From an uncultured Sphingomonadales bacterium (GTDB lineage Bacteria; Pseudomonadota; Alphaproteobacteria; Sphingomonadales; Sphingomonadaceae), in assembly GCA_903832325.1 (NCBI GenBank), contig CAILBC010000023.1, forward strand, positions 62,001 through 126,000: 64,000 nucleotides of DNA, given 5' to 3'. Position 1 is the first letter of the stretch; every line of letters begins with the position of its first letter. Of this stretch, positions 36,673-45,745 are shown in pieces. A program made the translations under genes and the position numbers. The notes under the pieces were generated by a model that had not been told where the DNA came from, searched no databases, and saw nothing but the letters and a program-made list of their open reading frames with translations.

Positions 36673-38192
36673 ACCATGCCCGACACCACGATCAGCAGCA
36701 GCAGATCGATCAGGCGGTCGGGCGCAGTCGCGCTTTCCGGCAAGGTCGGGCGCACATAAGTCGTGAGGTACAGGCGCTGCGATGCGGCCGTGGCGCGGGC
36801 ATAGCTGAGCGCCGCCTGCGCCGAGGAATAGACCTGGCTGGCATTGGCGAGGTTGGTGGTCAGCACGTTGTAGGCGTTTGTCGTATCGCTGTTGGCCGTG
36901 CGCACCGCGCCGGCGAGCTGCCGCTCGTTTGCGGCCAGTTCCTGGCGCAGCAGCAGGATCTGCGGCGCTTCGGGATTGTGCAGCTGGTTGTTCAGCACTT
37001 CGATCTGCGCCTGGATTTGCGCAATGTTGCTGCGGGTCAGCGTGGCGACATTGGTGTTGGCCTGGATCACGCCGATCGATGGGCTTTGCGCGCCATTGCG
37101 CGACATGGCCGCAATCTGGTTCTGCAGATCGACCACTTGCTGCTTGGCGCGATTGACCTGTTCGCTGGCAAAGCGGACGGTATCGCCCTGCGACTGGTCG
37201 CCGATGTCGTTGACCAGCTGGTTCGACAGCGCGAGCAGCGAATTGGCGATCGACAGGCTGTCTTGCGGCGTGAACGCCTTTACCCGCACCACGGCAAGCC
37301 CGGTGGTCACATCATAATCGGAATAGACCATCGATTTCCAGTACCGGCCCAGCCGTTCCTGGCTGACATTGGCACCCAGCGTGGTGAACGGATCGGACGG
37401 TTTGCTGTACAGCGCCTTCAGATTGATCTTGGTGTTCAGATCACGCGCGGCCTGGGCGCTGCGCGCGTAATCGGCCACGGTGAAATTGTCGAGCAGGTCG
37501 GTGCCCGGCGTGGGGTTGCCGCCAAACAGCGCCGAAACCGACGATCCGTTCGACGTCCGTCCTTCAGAGCCCGGATTGCCGACCGGCACGCGCACCGAAA
37601 AGCGGAATTCGGTGACATATTGATCGGGCATGATGAAAAACAGATAGGCTGCACCCAGCAGCACCGGCGCGACAAACGCCATGACAAACCAGATGATCCG
37701 CCCGGTTGAAATGCGCGTTGCGCGGCGCGGCAGCACCGGCGCTTCACGGCGTGATGGCCGGCTGCCCTGATCGGCATCGGGGCGCGGCGGAGCAAGCGTT
37801 TCACCGGCGCTGGCCGAAGCCGCAGCCGCGGTGGCCGCAATGCGCGCGGGCGCAGGTGATGGAGCGGGAGACTGGCCCGGGGACTGGCCGGGAGACTGGG
37901 CAAGCGCAGGGGCCACCGGCTCTTCCACATCCAGCCCGTTGTATTCGCGATTGGTGCGCAGCGGCGCGCCGACCGGCTGCACGTCTGCCGGCGTCACGCC
38001 GGCATCGGCCCGGTTGCGGGCCACCGGCAGACGCGCCAGAAGATCCTGGAGCGACCGTGCGGCCGCCTGCGAGGCTGCATCATCTGGTGCATTGCCCCGG
38101 TTCTGCCCGTCGCCATCCCGGTCGCCATTATCGCCACCCGCCACCATTGCCATCACTCCGTCGCGCGTCCCTGCCGGAACGCCTGCTTTCAT
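36621..38192 (-). CDS. Capsule export inner-membrane protein (KpsE/BexC/CtrB-type)
   Basis: VAPVLLGAAYLFFIMPDQYVTEFRFSVRVP...YVRPTLPESATAPDRLIDLLLLIVVSGMVWMLG; long disordered N-terminus with SPGQ repeats. Start uncertain (38192, 38153 or upstream). Confidence 0.82.
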   Translation of the reverse strand: MKAGVPAGTRDGVMAMVAGGDNGDRDGDGQNRGNAPDDAASQAAARSLQDLLARLPVARNRADAGVTPADVQPVGAPLRTNREYNGLDVEEPVAPALAQSPGQSPGQSPAPSPAPARIAATAAAASASAGETLAPPRPDADQGSRPSRREAPVLPRRATRISTGRIIWFVMAFVAPVLLGAAYLFFIMPDQYVTEFRFSVRVPVGNPGSEGRTSNGSSVSALFGGNPTPGTDLLDNFTVADYARSAQAARDLNTKINLKALYSKPSDPFTTLGANVSQERLGRYWKSMVYSDYDVTTGLAVVRVKAFTPQDSLSIANSLLALSNQLVNDIGDQSQGDTVRFASEQVNRAKQQVVDLQNQIAAMSRNGAQSPSIGVIQANTNVATLTRSNIAQIQAQIEVLNNQLHNPEAPQILLLRQELAANERQLAGAVRTANSDTTNAYNVLTTNLANASQVYSSAQAALSYARATAASQRLYLTTYVRPTLPESATAPDRLIDLLLLIVVSGMVWMLGMLVRNSIMEHGL

Positions 38193-38197
38193 CACTG

Positions 38198-38224
38198 CGG
38201 CCCTTCCGCCGGGCGGAAGGGCCG
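38198..38224. promoter_or_regulatory. Perfect 13-bp-arm hairpin between the UDP-sulfoquinovose synthase stop and the KpsE-like gene
   Basis: CGGCCCTTCCGCC-G-GGCGGAAGGGCCG. Confidence 0.6.
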
Positions 38225-38271
38225 AAATCCGTTTCATTCCGGCGGGCCACACGGCCCGGCCGGTCATGCCG

Positions 38272-39606
38272 TCACAGCGCCACAGGCATCCGTGCCGGCT
38301 CGTCATTGCTGATCAGCATCAGGCTGACCACCGGCGCGCGCAGATCGGTCCGCGGTTCGCTTCGCACCGGTTCCGGACGCCCGGCTTCCGTACGGACAAC
38401 CTCGGGACGAACCGTTTCCGGAAGGGATTCAGGATGCGGGCCGGTCCATTGCGACACACAGGGAATCTTGGCCTTGTCGCAGCGGCCGGCATAGCGCCGC
38501 GCGATCTCGGTCACTTCCACGGCCAGCCCTTCGTGCAGGCGGGTCGGTTTCAGCCCCAGTTTCAGGAACCGTTCGTTGCACACCGACAGTTCGTTTTCGG
38601 CGGCTTCAACGCGCGGATTGGGCACGAGTTGATAGGACGCGCCGGTCATCTGTTCGATCATCCGGGCCAGATCGATCAGGCGGTGCGTTTCGGTCATCTG
38701 GTTCATGATCGCCACGCGTTCGCCGCGCGCGGGTGGATTGGCGATGGCCAGTTCGATGCACCGCACCGTATCGCGAATGTGGATGAAGGCGCGCGTTTGC
38801 CCACCGGTGCCGTGCACCGTCATCGGATAGCCGATGGCTGCCTGCATCAGGAACCGGTTGAGCACCGTGCCATAATCGCCATCGTAATCGAACCGGTTGA
38901 TCAGCCGTTCATCCAGGCTGGTCTGGTCGGTCTGCGTGCCCCACACGATGCCCTGGTGCAGATCGGTAATGCGCGTCTTGTAATTGCGGTTGTAGTACCA
39001 GAAGAACAGCGCATCCTGCGACTTGGTCATGTGGTAGATACTGCCCGGATGCGCGGGATAGAGAATTTCGATCTCTTTGGCGCCTTCGGGGGTTTCCACT
39101 TTCACCGGCAGATAGCCTTCGGGGATCGACATCCCCGCCGTGCCATAGCCATAGACCCCCATCGTGCCGAGATGGACCAGATGGATGTCCAGCCCGCTGT
39201 CGACAATCGCCGAGAGCACGTCGTGCGTGGCATTCAGGTTGTTGTTGACCGTATAGCGGCGTTCGCGCGTGCCCTTCATCGAATAGGGCGCGGCGCGCTG
39301 TTCGGCAAAATGCACGATCGCGCGCGGGCGTTCGCGGCGGATCAGATCGAGCAGTTGGTCATAATCGGTGCCCACCGTCATCCGTTCAAACCGGATCGTG
39401 CGGCCGGTCACTTCATGCCACGCGGCAAGACGCACGCTGATCGCGCTGATCGGGGTCAGCGAATCGGCCTCCAGATCGATGTCGATCTTGCGGCGCGACA
39501 GATTGTCGACGATCACCACGTCATACCCGAGACTGGACAAGTGCAGGGCCGTGGGCCAGCCGCAAAATCCGTCGCCACCCAGAACGATGACTGTTTCCAT
39601 ACTCAA
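38272..39606 (-). CDS. UDP-sulfoquinovose synthase-like SDR enzyme (Sqd1/SqdB family)
   Basis: VIVLGGDGFCGWPTALHLSSLGYDVVIVDNLSRR, ADSLTPISAI, IVHFAEQRAAPYSM, LGTMGVYG, SIYHMTKSQD (YxxxK), TDLHQGIVWGTQTDQT, RFDYDGDYGTVLNRFLMQAAIGYPMTVHGTGGQTRAFIHIRDTVRCIELAIANP; matches the Arabidopsis Sqd1 signature blocks from memory. Confidence 0.88.
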   Translation of the reverse strand: MSMETVIVLGGDGFCGWPTALHLSSLGYDVVIVDNLSRRKIDIDLEADSLTPISAISVRLAAWHEVTGRTIRFERMTVGTDYDQLLDLIRRERPRAIVHFAEQRAAPYSMKGTRERRYTVNNNLNATHDVLSAIVDSGLDIHLVHLGTMGVYGYGTAGMSIPEGYLPVKVETPEGAKEIEILYPAHPGSIYHMTKSQDALFFWYYNRNYKTRITDLHQGIVWGTQTDQTSLDERLINRFDYDGDYGTVLNRFLMQAAIGYPMTVHGTGGQTRAFIHIRDTVRCIELAIANPPARGERVAIMNQMTETHRLIDLARMIEQMTGASYQLVPNPRVEAAENELSVCNERFLKLGLKPTRLHEGLAVEVTEIARRYAGRCDKAKIPCVSQWTGPHPESLPETVRPEVVRTEAGRPEPVRSEPRTDLRAPVVSLMLISNDEPARMPVAL

Positions 39607-39712
39607 ACCCTGACGTTAGCAAAAGTGATGGGCGCGGCGGCGATCTGGCGGGGGCCAAGCAGCACCCGGATCACCCGCCCCGCCCAAATCAGGCGGGGAC
39701 TCAGGCGGCGAA

Positions 39713-40066
39713 TCAGGCGGCAGTCTCGCGATCGTGACGACGCACCACGCGCAGCCCTTCGAGCAGGGCGCCCAGGATCCAGCGCTGTTCCATCGGGTTG
39801 GCGCCTTCCTTGTAATAGGCGAGAACTTCGCGGATCGTGGCCGGGAACGAGGCCACCGCCGCCTTGATACGGGCGGCTTCACCTTCCGCCAGAAGGTCAA
39901 ATGCGGCTTCGATTTCAACGACTTCTTCGTCCTTCAGGACGGTGGCCATCTCTTCGGGAATGGCCAGTTGCTGCTTCTTCACTTTGCCCAGCGGTTCGCG
40001 CAGGCCGCCTTCGGGAGGCTGGCGCACAATTTTCAGATTGCGCGGCTCGTCAATGAAAAGAAGCAT
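39713..40066 (-). CDS. Small hypothetical protein
   Basis: 117 aa: MLLFIDEPRNLKIVRQPPEGGLREPLGKVKKQQLAIPEEM...; well-formed coding composition. Confidence 0.65.
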   Translation of the reverse strand: MLLFIDEPRNLKIVRQPPEGGLREPLGKVKKQQLAIPEEMATVLKDEEVVEIEAAFDLLAEGEAARIKAAVASFPATIREVLAYYKEGANPMEQRWILGALLEGLRVVRRHDRETAA

Positions 40067-40460
40067 AATCGACCCCCAGGAAATTCCGTAACGACAGCGG
40101 TGACCACCATACAACCGCTCGTTCATCCGCAACCTGCATCGCCCCGATTTGCAGTTGGCACCGGGTCGGCGAGATGAAACGTGATGCGCCCTGAATAACC
40201 GCGATGATTCGCTTGCGAAAATCTTGCCCATGGAGTCGCCGGATCTGGTGTACGGCACGCATTCCATTGCATTATATTCGAAACCAAATCAGCGCGTTTA
40301 CACGAACTTAACCGTCAGTTTGTAAGGATATCAGCCCCTTCCCCAAGGCTGGTAGTTGGTCAATGTGACACGGTTGCGACATCGCCGGGGGGGTGCTGTA
40401 ACAATCCGGACGAGTGCCCCGAAGCCGGACAGGGGCCCGCTGCCGTGCCGTATCAGGCGG

Positions 40461-40568
40461 CTTTTACGGATGTCCGATGCGCAGAACGCATCGCACATCA
40501 TGACGCTCAAGCGCCGCGCGGGCTTATCCCAACCTGCGTCAAGTCAGGCGCAATGAACGTTGGTATCA
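40461..40568 (-). repeat. Dispersed two-hairpin repeat, copy D
   Basis: Reverse complement TGATACCAACGTTCATTGCGCCTGACTTGACGCAGGTTGGGATAAGCCCGCGCGGCGCTTGAGCGTCATGATGTGCGATGCGTTCTGCGCATCGGACATCCGTAAAAG; TGA is the stop codon of the 40566 CDS. Confidence 0.88.
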
Positions 40569-41489
40569 TGCACCGGCCGCGCGATGATCCTGAAACCAGG
40601 TCCAGGTCTGCGCCAGCCCTTCGGCCAGAGGGGTATCGGGGCTGAAATCCAGCACGGCGCGGGCGCGCGTGATGTCGCACCAGGTGCGTTCGATCTCGCC
40701 ATTGCGCGGCGGCTGATAGTCCACCGCAATCGGCTGCCCCACGGTCGCGCGCATCGCCGCGATCAGCGCGTTGACCGAAACCGGCACGCCCGATCCCAAT
40801 TGCAGCACACCGCGACAGCGGCGATCGAGCCCGCGCATGATCCCGTCGCACAGATCGCCCACAAACACGAAATCGCGCACCGCTTCGCCATCGCCATGCA
40901 CCACCAGCGGCAGGCCTTGCGCAATCCGGCGGAAAAACGCGGCGACCACGCTGCCCTTGTGATACGAGCGCGGGCCATAGACATTGGCAAAGCGCAACGA
41001 CAGCGCATCAAAGCCATAGCTGCCCGCCCAGGCCGAACACAGCCCCTCCACCGCCAGCTTGGTCGCACCATAAGGAGCGATGGGGTTGGGCACCATGGCC
41101 TCGTGCACCGGGGGCTCGGCCTCGCCGATGATCGCCCCGCCGGTCGATGCGTTGATCAGCCGGGTGATCCCGCGCGCGCGCATCGCCTCGATCAGGCGAA
41201 AACTGCCGACCACGTTGACATCGAAATTGAACGCCGGATCGGCAATCGATTCGATCACGCGCGTATCGGCGGCAAGGTGGATCACCGCATCGATGCCATC
41301 GAGCGCGCGCGCCAGCGCCGCCGGATCGCGGATGTCGCCGTGCACGAATTCGCCGGCAAATCCATCAAGATGTTCGGCGCGACCGAGCGATTCGTTGTCC
41401 AGCACCCGCACCGCGTGGCCCGCGGCCGCCAGCCGGGGCACAAGATTGGCACCGATAAAGCCGCAGCCCCCCGTGACCAGCACGTTCAT
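40566..41489 (-). CDS. NAD-dependent epimerase/dehydratase (UDP-glucose 4-epimerase-like)
   Basis: MNVLVTGGCGFIGANLVPRLAAAGHAVRVLDNES, VIHLAADTRV, NASTGGAI, PYGATKLAVE (YxxxK), RFANVYGP. Confidence 0.88.
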   Translation of the reverse strand: MNVLVTGGCGFIGANLVPRLAAAGHAVRVLDNESLGRAEHLDGFAGEFVHGDIRDPAALARALDGIDAVIHLAADTRVIESIADPAFNFDVNVVGSFRLIEAMRARGITRLINASTGGAIIGEAEPPVHEAMVPNPIAPYGATKLAVEGLCSAWAGSYGFDALSLRFANVYGPRSYHKGSVVAAFFRRIAQGLPLVVHGDGEAVRDFVFVGDLCDGIMRGLDRRCRGVLQLGSGVPVSVNALIAAMRATVGQPIAVDYQPPRNGEIERTWCDITRARAVLDFSPDTPLAEGLAQTWTWFQDHRAAGA

Positions 41490-44400
41490 CGTCCGAAAAC
41501 CCCCAGAAAGCCCGATCGTGCGCGCACCACGCGCCCATCGCTCAGCGCCAGCGGCCCGCCCGGCAGCAAGACCCCGGTTTCGGCATCGACCACCGCAAGC
41601 TCGCGCGCGCCGCCGGCCTGCAGCAGATCGGGCAGGGTCAGCGCAAAGCGCCCCTGATCGGCAACATCGCCGGCAATGCGCGCCACGAACACACCATCGG
41701 CAAACAGCGCCAGCACGCAACGGCGCATCGGTTCGCGGCGGTGGCGCACCGTGCCCATGATCATCTCGGTGCCGTGATCCAGAGCCCCATCGAGGCCCAG
41801 TCCCGCCGCGACCGTGCCGCGCGGCATTGCCACGCCTTCGCCAAGCACGCAGGCGCTGCCGACCACCGCAACGCGCCACGCCGTGCCCGACTTGCGCCGA
41901 TCCACCTGCGGCGGCAATTCGATCACGAACCCGGCGCGCATCGCCTCGGCCGGCAACTGCGCAAAGGGGGCAAAGTTGCGATCGGCAATCGTCACCTGGG
42001 TTACCCCGTCGACGATCAGTTCCACGCTGACCGGCGCTGCGCCTTTGCCCAGATGCGCCGCCCAGCCATGGATGCGGTTGCCGTGAATGCCCAGCACCTG
42101 GCCCACGACCTGGCCATCGCGGCCAAGATCGCCGGCGGCGGCCAGCGCCTTGAGCGCGCCCGAAAGGCCGCGCGGCCGTGCCGGTCGCGGTGGATCAATC
42201 GGGGCAAAGCCATCTTCGTTGGCCATCTTGTCGAGCAGCGCGAGGAACGATCCGACACCCGCGCCACGGTCGTCGTGATCAGTGGCGGTGTTGCGCGCCG
42301 TGCGGCGCGGCGCGGCCTTGCCCGACCGTTTCGCCCGGTCTGGCGCCCCATCTGGCGAACTTTCTGGCGCACCGTCTGGCACACTGTCTGGCGCACTGGC
42401 GGGCGCGGCGCGATCGGGCTTCAGCCCGGCCAGGATGCGCATCAGCACACCTTCGGGATTGGCGGCTGGATCGGCCTTGCCCTTGCCGCCGCCGCGCGCC
42501 GCCATGCCGCGCGCCAGCAGCAGCGTATCGCGCATCGCCAGCGGCGCCGCCGCCAGCTTGGGCCGGGCAATGCGGAACATCGTGGCCGACAGATCATAGC
42601 CGCGCGCGCGAAGCCATTCGGCCGGTTGCGCCACAGTGCTGCCCAGCCGCGCTGGCACGGTTTCGCACACCATCCCGGCCAGTTGCGCCCGCGCGACGAA
42701 TTCGCGATCATAGCCGAGCAGGCGATAATCGGTGGTGAACCCGCCCACCCGCGCAAAAGCATCGCGCCGCACGAACAACGGCATTTCCGCGCCGTCTTCA
42801 TCGAAAAAGGCATCGGCCACGCCGACGATGAACTGCCCTTTCAGCTCTGGCGCGCCCTCGGCCCCCAGCTCGCGCACTTCGGCCAGATAGCTCAGCACAT
42901 CGGCCCCGGTGCGCGCGGCAATCGCCTGCAACTGCGCCAGGCCATGCGGTTCCAGCGTGGCCCCTTCCCACACGAACAGCGCGTGGCTGGCAGCGGCGGC
43001 ATCGGCCAGACGGTTGAACGCCGCCCCGGCATCAAGATCGAAGCATTCGATCGCGCGCGCGGGAAAGCCGTGGCGTTCCAGCGCCTCGGCGGCGATCGTG
43101 CAATCATCCTCGTTGTCGGCATCGACCCCGATCAGCACGTCGGCTGGCGGCACGGTTTGCGCCGCCAGACTGGCCAGAGTGGCATCGAGCGCGCCGGCAT
43201 GGCCGGTGAAATAGATGCACACCGCGCTTGATGGCGATACGCCAGCCGTTGCGGCGACATCTGCCGCCCGCCCGTCCTCGGCGCGATCGAGCAGGCGGCG
43301 ATGCAGCGCGCCGGCCAGCTGGCCGTGAAATGCCTGCCAGATGCCAAGGTTCGCATCGTTGCTGAAACTGGGGCGCGGCACCATGCCGCCCAGATGCAGC
43401 GCCTCTTCCAGTTTGTCGGCCAGTGCCACCGGATGGGGCCGGCACAGCACCGCATCATGATCGCGCGCATCGATCAGTTCGGCATTGCCGCCAACATCGG
43501 TGGCGAGCGTGGGAATGGCGCAGATCGCGGCTTCGTAAATCGCCATCGAGCTGTTTTCGATGATCGAGGGCATCACTGCCAATCGCTGGCCGCCGAGCAG
43601 GTATTCAATCGCGTCGTATTGCTGAAATCCGGTCAGGATCTGCACTTCGCAGGGCCAGTTTTCCGACACTTCGCGGATATAATCGGGCGTTTCCATTTCG
43701 GGATGGCTGGGCAGCCGCCCGCCCGGTTTGCCCATGAACGTGATGCGCGGCGGCAGCGGCACGCCCTTGCGCACCAGCCGGCGGATCGCCTGGCAAAAGA
43801 CGAACAGGCCCTTGCGCACTTCCAGCCGGCCGAAAAACACCAGTTCGTCGATCGGCTTGCGCGTGCCCGGGGTGAGCGTGCGGCTGCGCATCAGCGGTTC
43901 GAGCGAGGCGAAAGTTGCCACATTGGGCTGAACGAAGGCGCGACCCGCCGGCAGGGCATAGCCCTGGCTGGCCATCCAGCGCAGCAGATGCAGACTGCCG
44001 CCAACGACCACATCGCCCAGTTCGACGCTGCGGCGTTCGGCATGGGTTTTCACCAGATCGTCCGCCCGATCGAGCATGTGGCCGCCATAAAGCCGGTTCC
44101 ACATCCACGGGCTGGACATCTTGACCACGAACAGCGTTTTTTCGAAAGCCCAGCCCTGCCGCTTGGCCAGCAGGCTCAGATACCCGGTGCCGCGCCATTC
44201 CGACACGTGGACAACGTCCATCGGATTGTCGATCAGCCAGCGCATCATGTTGTAGGGCACGCGCAGCCAGCGATCGGCGTTGGAGGCGAAGCGTTCGGCC
44301 CGCGCATAATCCGGCGCCGGCACCAGCCGCACCCCGCGCGCGGCATAGTGCGCCACCCAATGTTCGATGGTCGCGGTTTCAACCTGCTGGCCACGCAGAT

Positions 44401-44848
44401 AGAGCACGGTCACCGAAAATCCCTGTTCGGCCAGCATCAGCGACAGATTGGCATAAGTGCTGCCGATGCCGCCGTTGCGCACCGGCCCGGTGATCTGTTC
44501 GGTGGCGATGCAGATGCGCAGCCTTGCGCGGTCTTCGGGGCCGGGTGATTCGGGACCCAGCAAGCTATCGAGCCCGGGCAGATGCAGCCGCCAGGCATCG
44601 GGATGGCGCACTTGAAGGCGATCAAGCACGCCTTCCGCCGCGCCGGCGCACAATTGCCGTTCGATATCGGATACTGCGTGTTCGCCGATCACGTGATCAT
44701 CACGCGGCGAATCGGTGCCCGGGGCACGGTCCCCGCCCCCGTTTCCGCCATCGGCACGAATTTCACCGTTCGCGCCCGCATTTCCGTTACCGGCTGTTTC
44801 GCCCAAACCCATTCCAACCCCTTGCGGCCCCGGGCCTAGGGCGGGCAT
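41486..44848 (-). CDS. Large glycosyltransferase with GT4-like and GT2-like domains
   Basis: GIGSTYANLSLMLAEQGFSVTVLYL...VFFGRLEVRKGLFVFCQAI...LATDVGGNAELID (GT4-like), then ...AQTVPPADVLIGVDADNEDD...FVRRDAFARVGGFTTDYRLLGYDREFVARAQLAG (GT2-like). 1120 aa; ATGA overlap with epimerase. Confidence 0.8.
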   Translation of the reverse strand: MPALGPGPQGVGMGLGETAGNGNAGANGEIRADGGNGGGDRAPGTDSPRDDHVIGEHAVSDIERQLCAGAAEGVLDRLQVRHPDAWRLHLPGLDSLLGPESPGPEDRARLRICIATEQITGPVRNGGIGSTYANLSLMLAEQGFSVTVLYLRGQQVETATIEHWVAHYAARGVRLVPAPDYARAERFASNADRWLRVPYNMMRWLIDNPMDVVHVSEWRGTGYLSLLAKRQGWAFEKTLFVVKMSSPWMWNRLYGGHMLDRADDLVKTHAERRSVELGDVVVGGSLHLLRWMASQGYALPAGRAFVQPNVATFASLEPLMRSRTLTPGTRKPIDELVFFGRLEVRKGLFVFCQAIRRLVRKGVPLPPRITFMGKPGGRLPSHPEMETPDYIREVSENWPCEVQILTGFQQYDAIEYLLGGQRLAVMPSIIENSSMAIYEAAICAIPTLATDVGGNAELIDARDHDAVLCRPHPVALADKLEEALHLGGMVPRPSFSNDANLGIWQAFHGQLAGALHRRLLDRAEDGRAADVAATAGVSPSSAVCIYFTGHAGALDATLASLAAQTVPPADVLIGVDADNEDDCTIAAEALERHGFPARAIECFDLDAGAAFNRLADAAAASHALFVWEGATLEPHGLAQLQAIAARTGADVLSYLAEVRELGAEGAPELKGQFIVGVADAFFDEDGAEMPLFVRRDAFARVGGFTTDYRLLGYDREFVARAQLAGMVCETVPARLGSTVAQPAEWLRARGYDLSATMFRIARPKLAAAPLAMRDTLLLARGMAARGGGKGKADPAANPEGVLMRILAGLKPDRAAPASAPDSVPDGAPESSPDGAPDRAKRSGKAAPRRTARNTATDHDDRGAGVGSFLALLDKMANEDGFAPIDPPRPARPRGLSGALKALAAAGDLGRDGQVVGQVLGIHGNRIHGWAAHLGKGAAPVSVELIVDGVTQVTIADRNFAPFAQLPAEAMRAGFVIELPPQVDRRKSGTAWRVAVVGSACVLGEGVAMPRGTVAAGLGLDGALDHGTEMIMGTVRHRREPMRRCVLALFADGVFVARIAGDVADQGRFALTLPDLLQAGGARELAVVDAETGVLLPGGPLALSDGRVVRARSGFLGVFGR

Positions 44849-44953
44849 TTGTCAATTTGATGTCATGTGCGCGGGCAAATGTCGGGTTTGTCCTGGAACC
44901 ACGATGCAGATGGGGGTGACGTGGCGCCATCCGGGCGTGTAGGGCTTGCGGCG

Positions 44954-45745
44954 ATGATGGCGCCTGAAATCCTGATCCTGGCCACCACATTTGCGGCCGG
45001 ATCGATCGTCGGCAGCTTTGTCGCGCTGGTGGCCGATCGCTGGCCGCGGGGTGAGCCCTGGGCGGCGGCGCGATCGCGCTGCCGGTCTTGCGATCGCCCG
45101 CTGGGCCCGGCGCAGCTGGTGCCGCTGATCAGCTATGCCATGCAGCGCGGCCGCTGCGCCTGGTGCCGCGCGCCACTGCCTGCCGATCTGTGGCTGACCG
45201 AAGTGGGCGGCGGCGTGGTGGCATTGCTGGCGCTGGGCACCGGTGGATCGGGCATTTATGAATCGGGGATGGCACTGTTCGGATGGGCAATGTTCGGCTG
45301 GGCACTGTTTGGCTGGGCGCTGGTGCTGCTGGCGCTGCTCGATGCGCGGCATTTCTGGCTGCCTGATGCCATCACCCTGCCGCTGATCGTGCTGGGGCTG
45401 GTGGCGGCGGCGGTGGTGCCGCAGCCCGATCTGCTGGCACGCGCCAGCGGCGCCGCGCTGGGTTGGGGCGGGCTGGAGGCGCTGCGCCAGATCTGGCGCC
45501 GGGCGCGCGGGCACGAAGCCCTGGGCGGCGGCGATCCCAAACTGCTGGGCGCGATCGGCGCCTGGCTGGGGCTGTCCGCGCTGCCGGCGGTGGTGCTGAT
45601 CGCGGCGCTGGGCGGGCTGGGCTGGGCCGCGATCCAGGCGCTGCGCGGGCGGCCCGCGGGGGGCATGACACCGATCCCGCTGGGCACGATGTTGGCCCTG
45701 GCCGCCCTTGTGGTTTTGGGCTGGCCCCGAATTCAGATGGTCTGA
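44954..45745 (+). CDS. Prepilin peptidase (A24-type)
   Basis: GSIVGSFVALVADRWPRG; CRSCDRPLGPAQLVPLISYAMQRGRCAWC zinc-type Cys pairs; LLALLDARHFWLPDAITLP and GGGDPKLLGAIGAWLG active-site Asp motifs. Start uncertain (44867 also possible). Confidence 0.87.
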   Translation: MMAPEILILATTFAAGSIVGSFVALVADRWPRGEPWAAARSRCRSCDRPLGPAQLVPLISYAMQRGRCAWCRAPLPADLWLTEVGGGVVALLALGTGGSGIYESGMALFGWAMFGWALFGWALVLLALLDARHFWLPDAITLPLIVLGLVAAAVVPQPDLLARASGAALGWGGLEALRQIWRRARGHEALGGGDPKLLGAIGAWLGLSALPAVVLIAALGGLGWAAIQALRGRPAGGMTPIPLGTMLALAALVVLGWPRIQMV

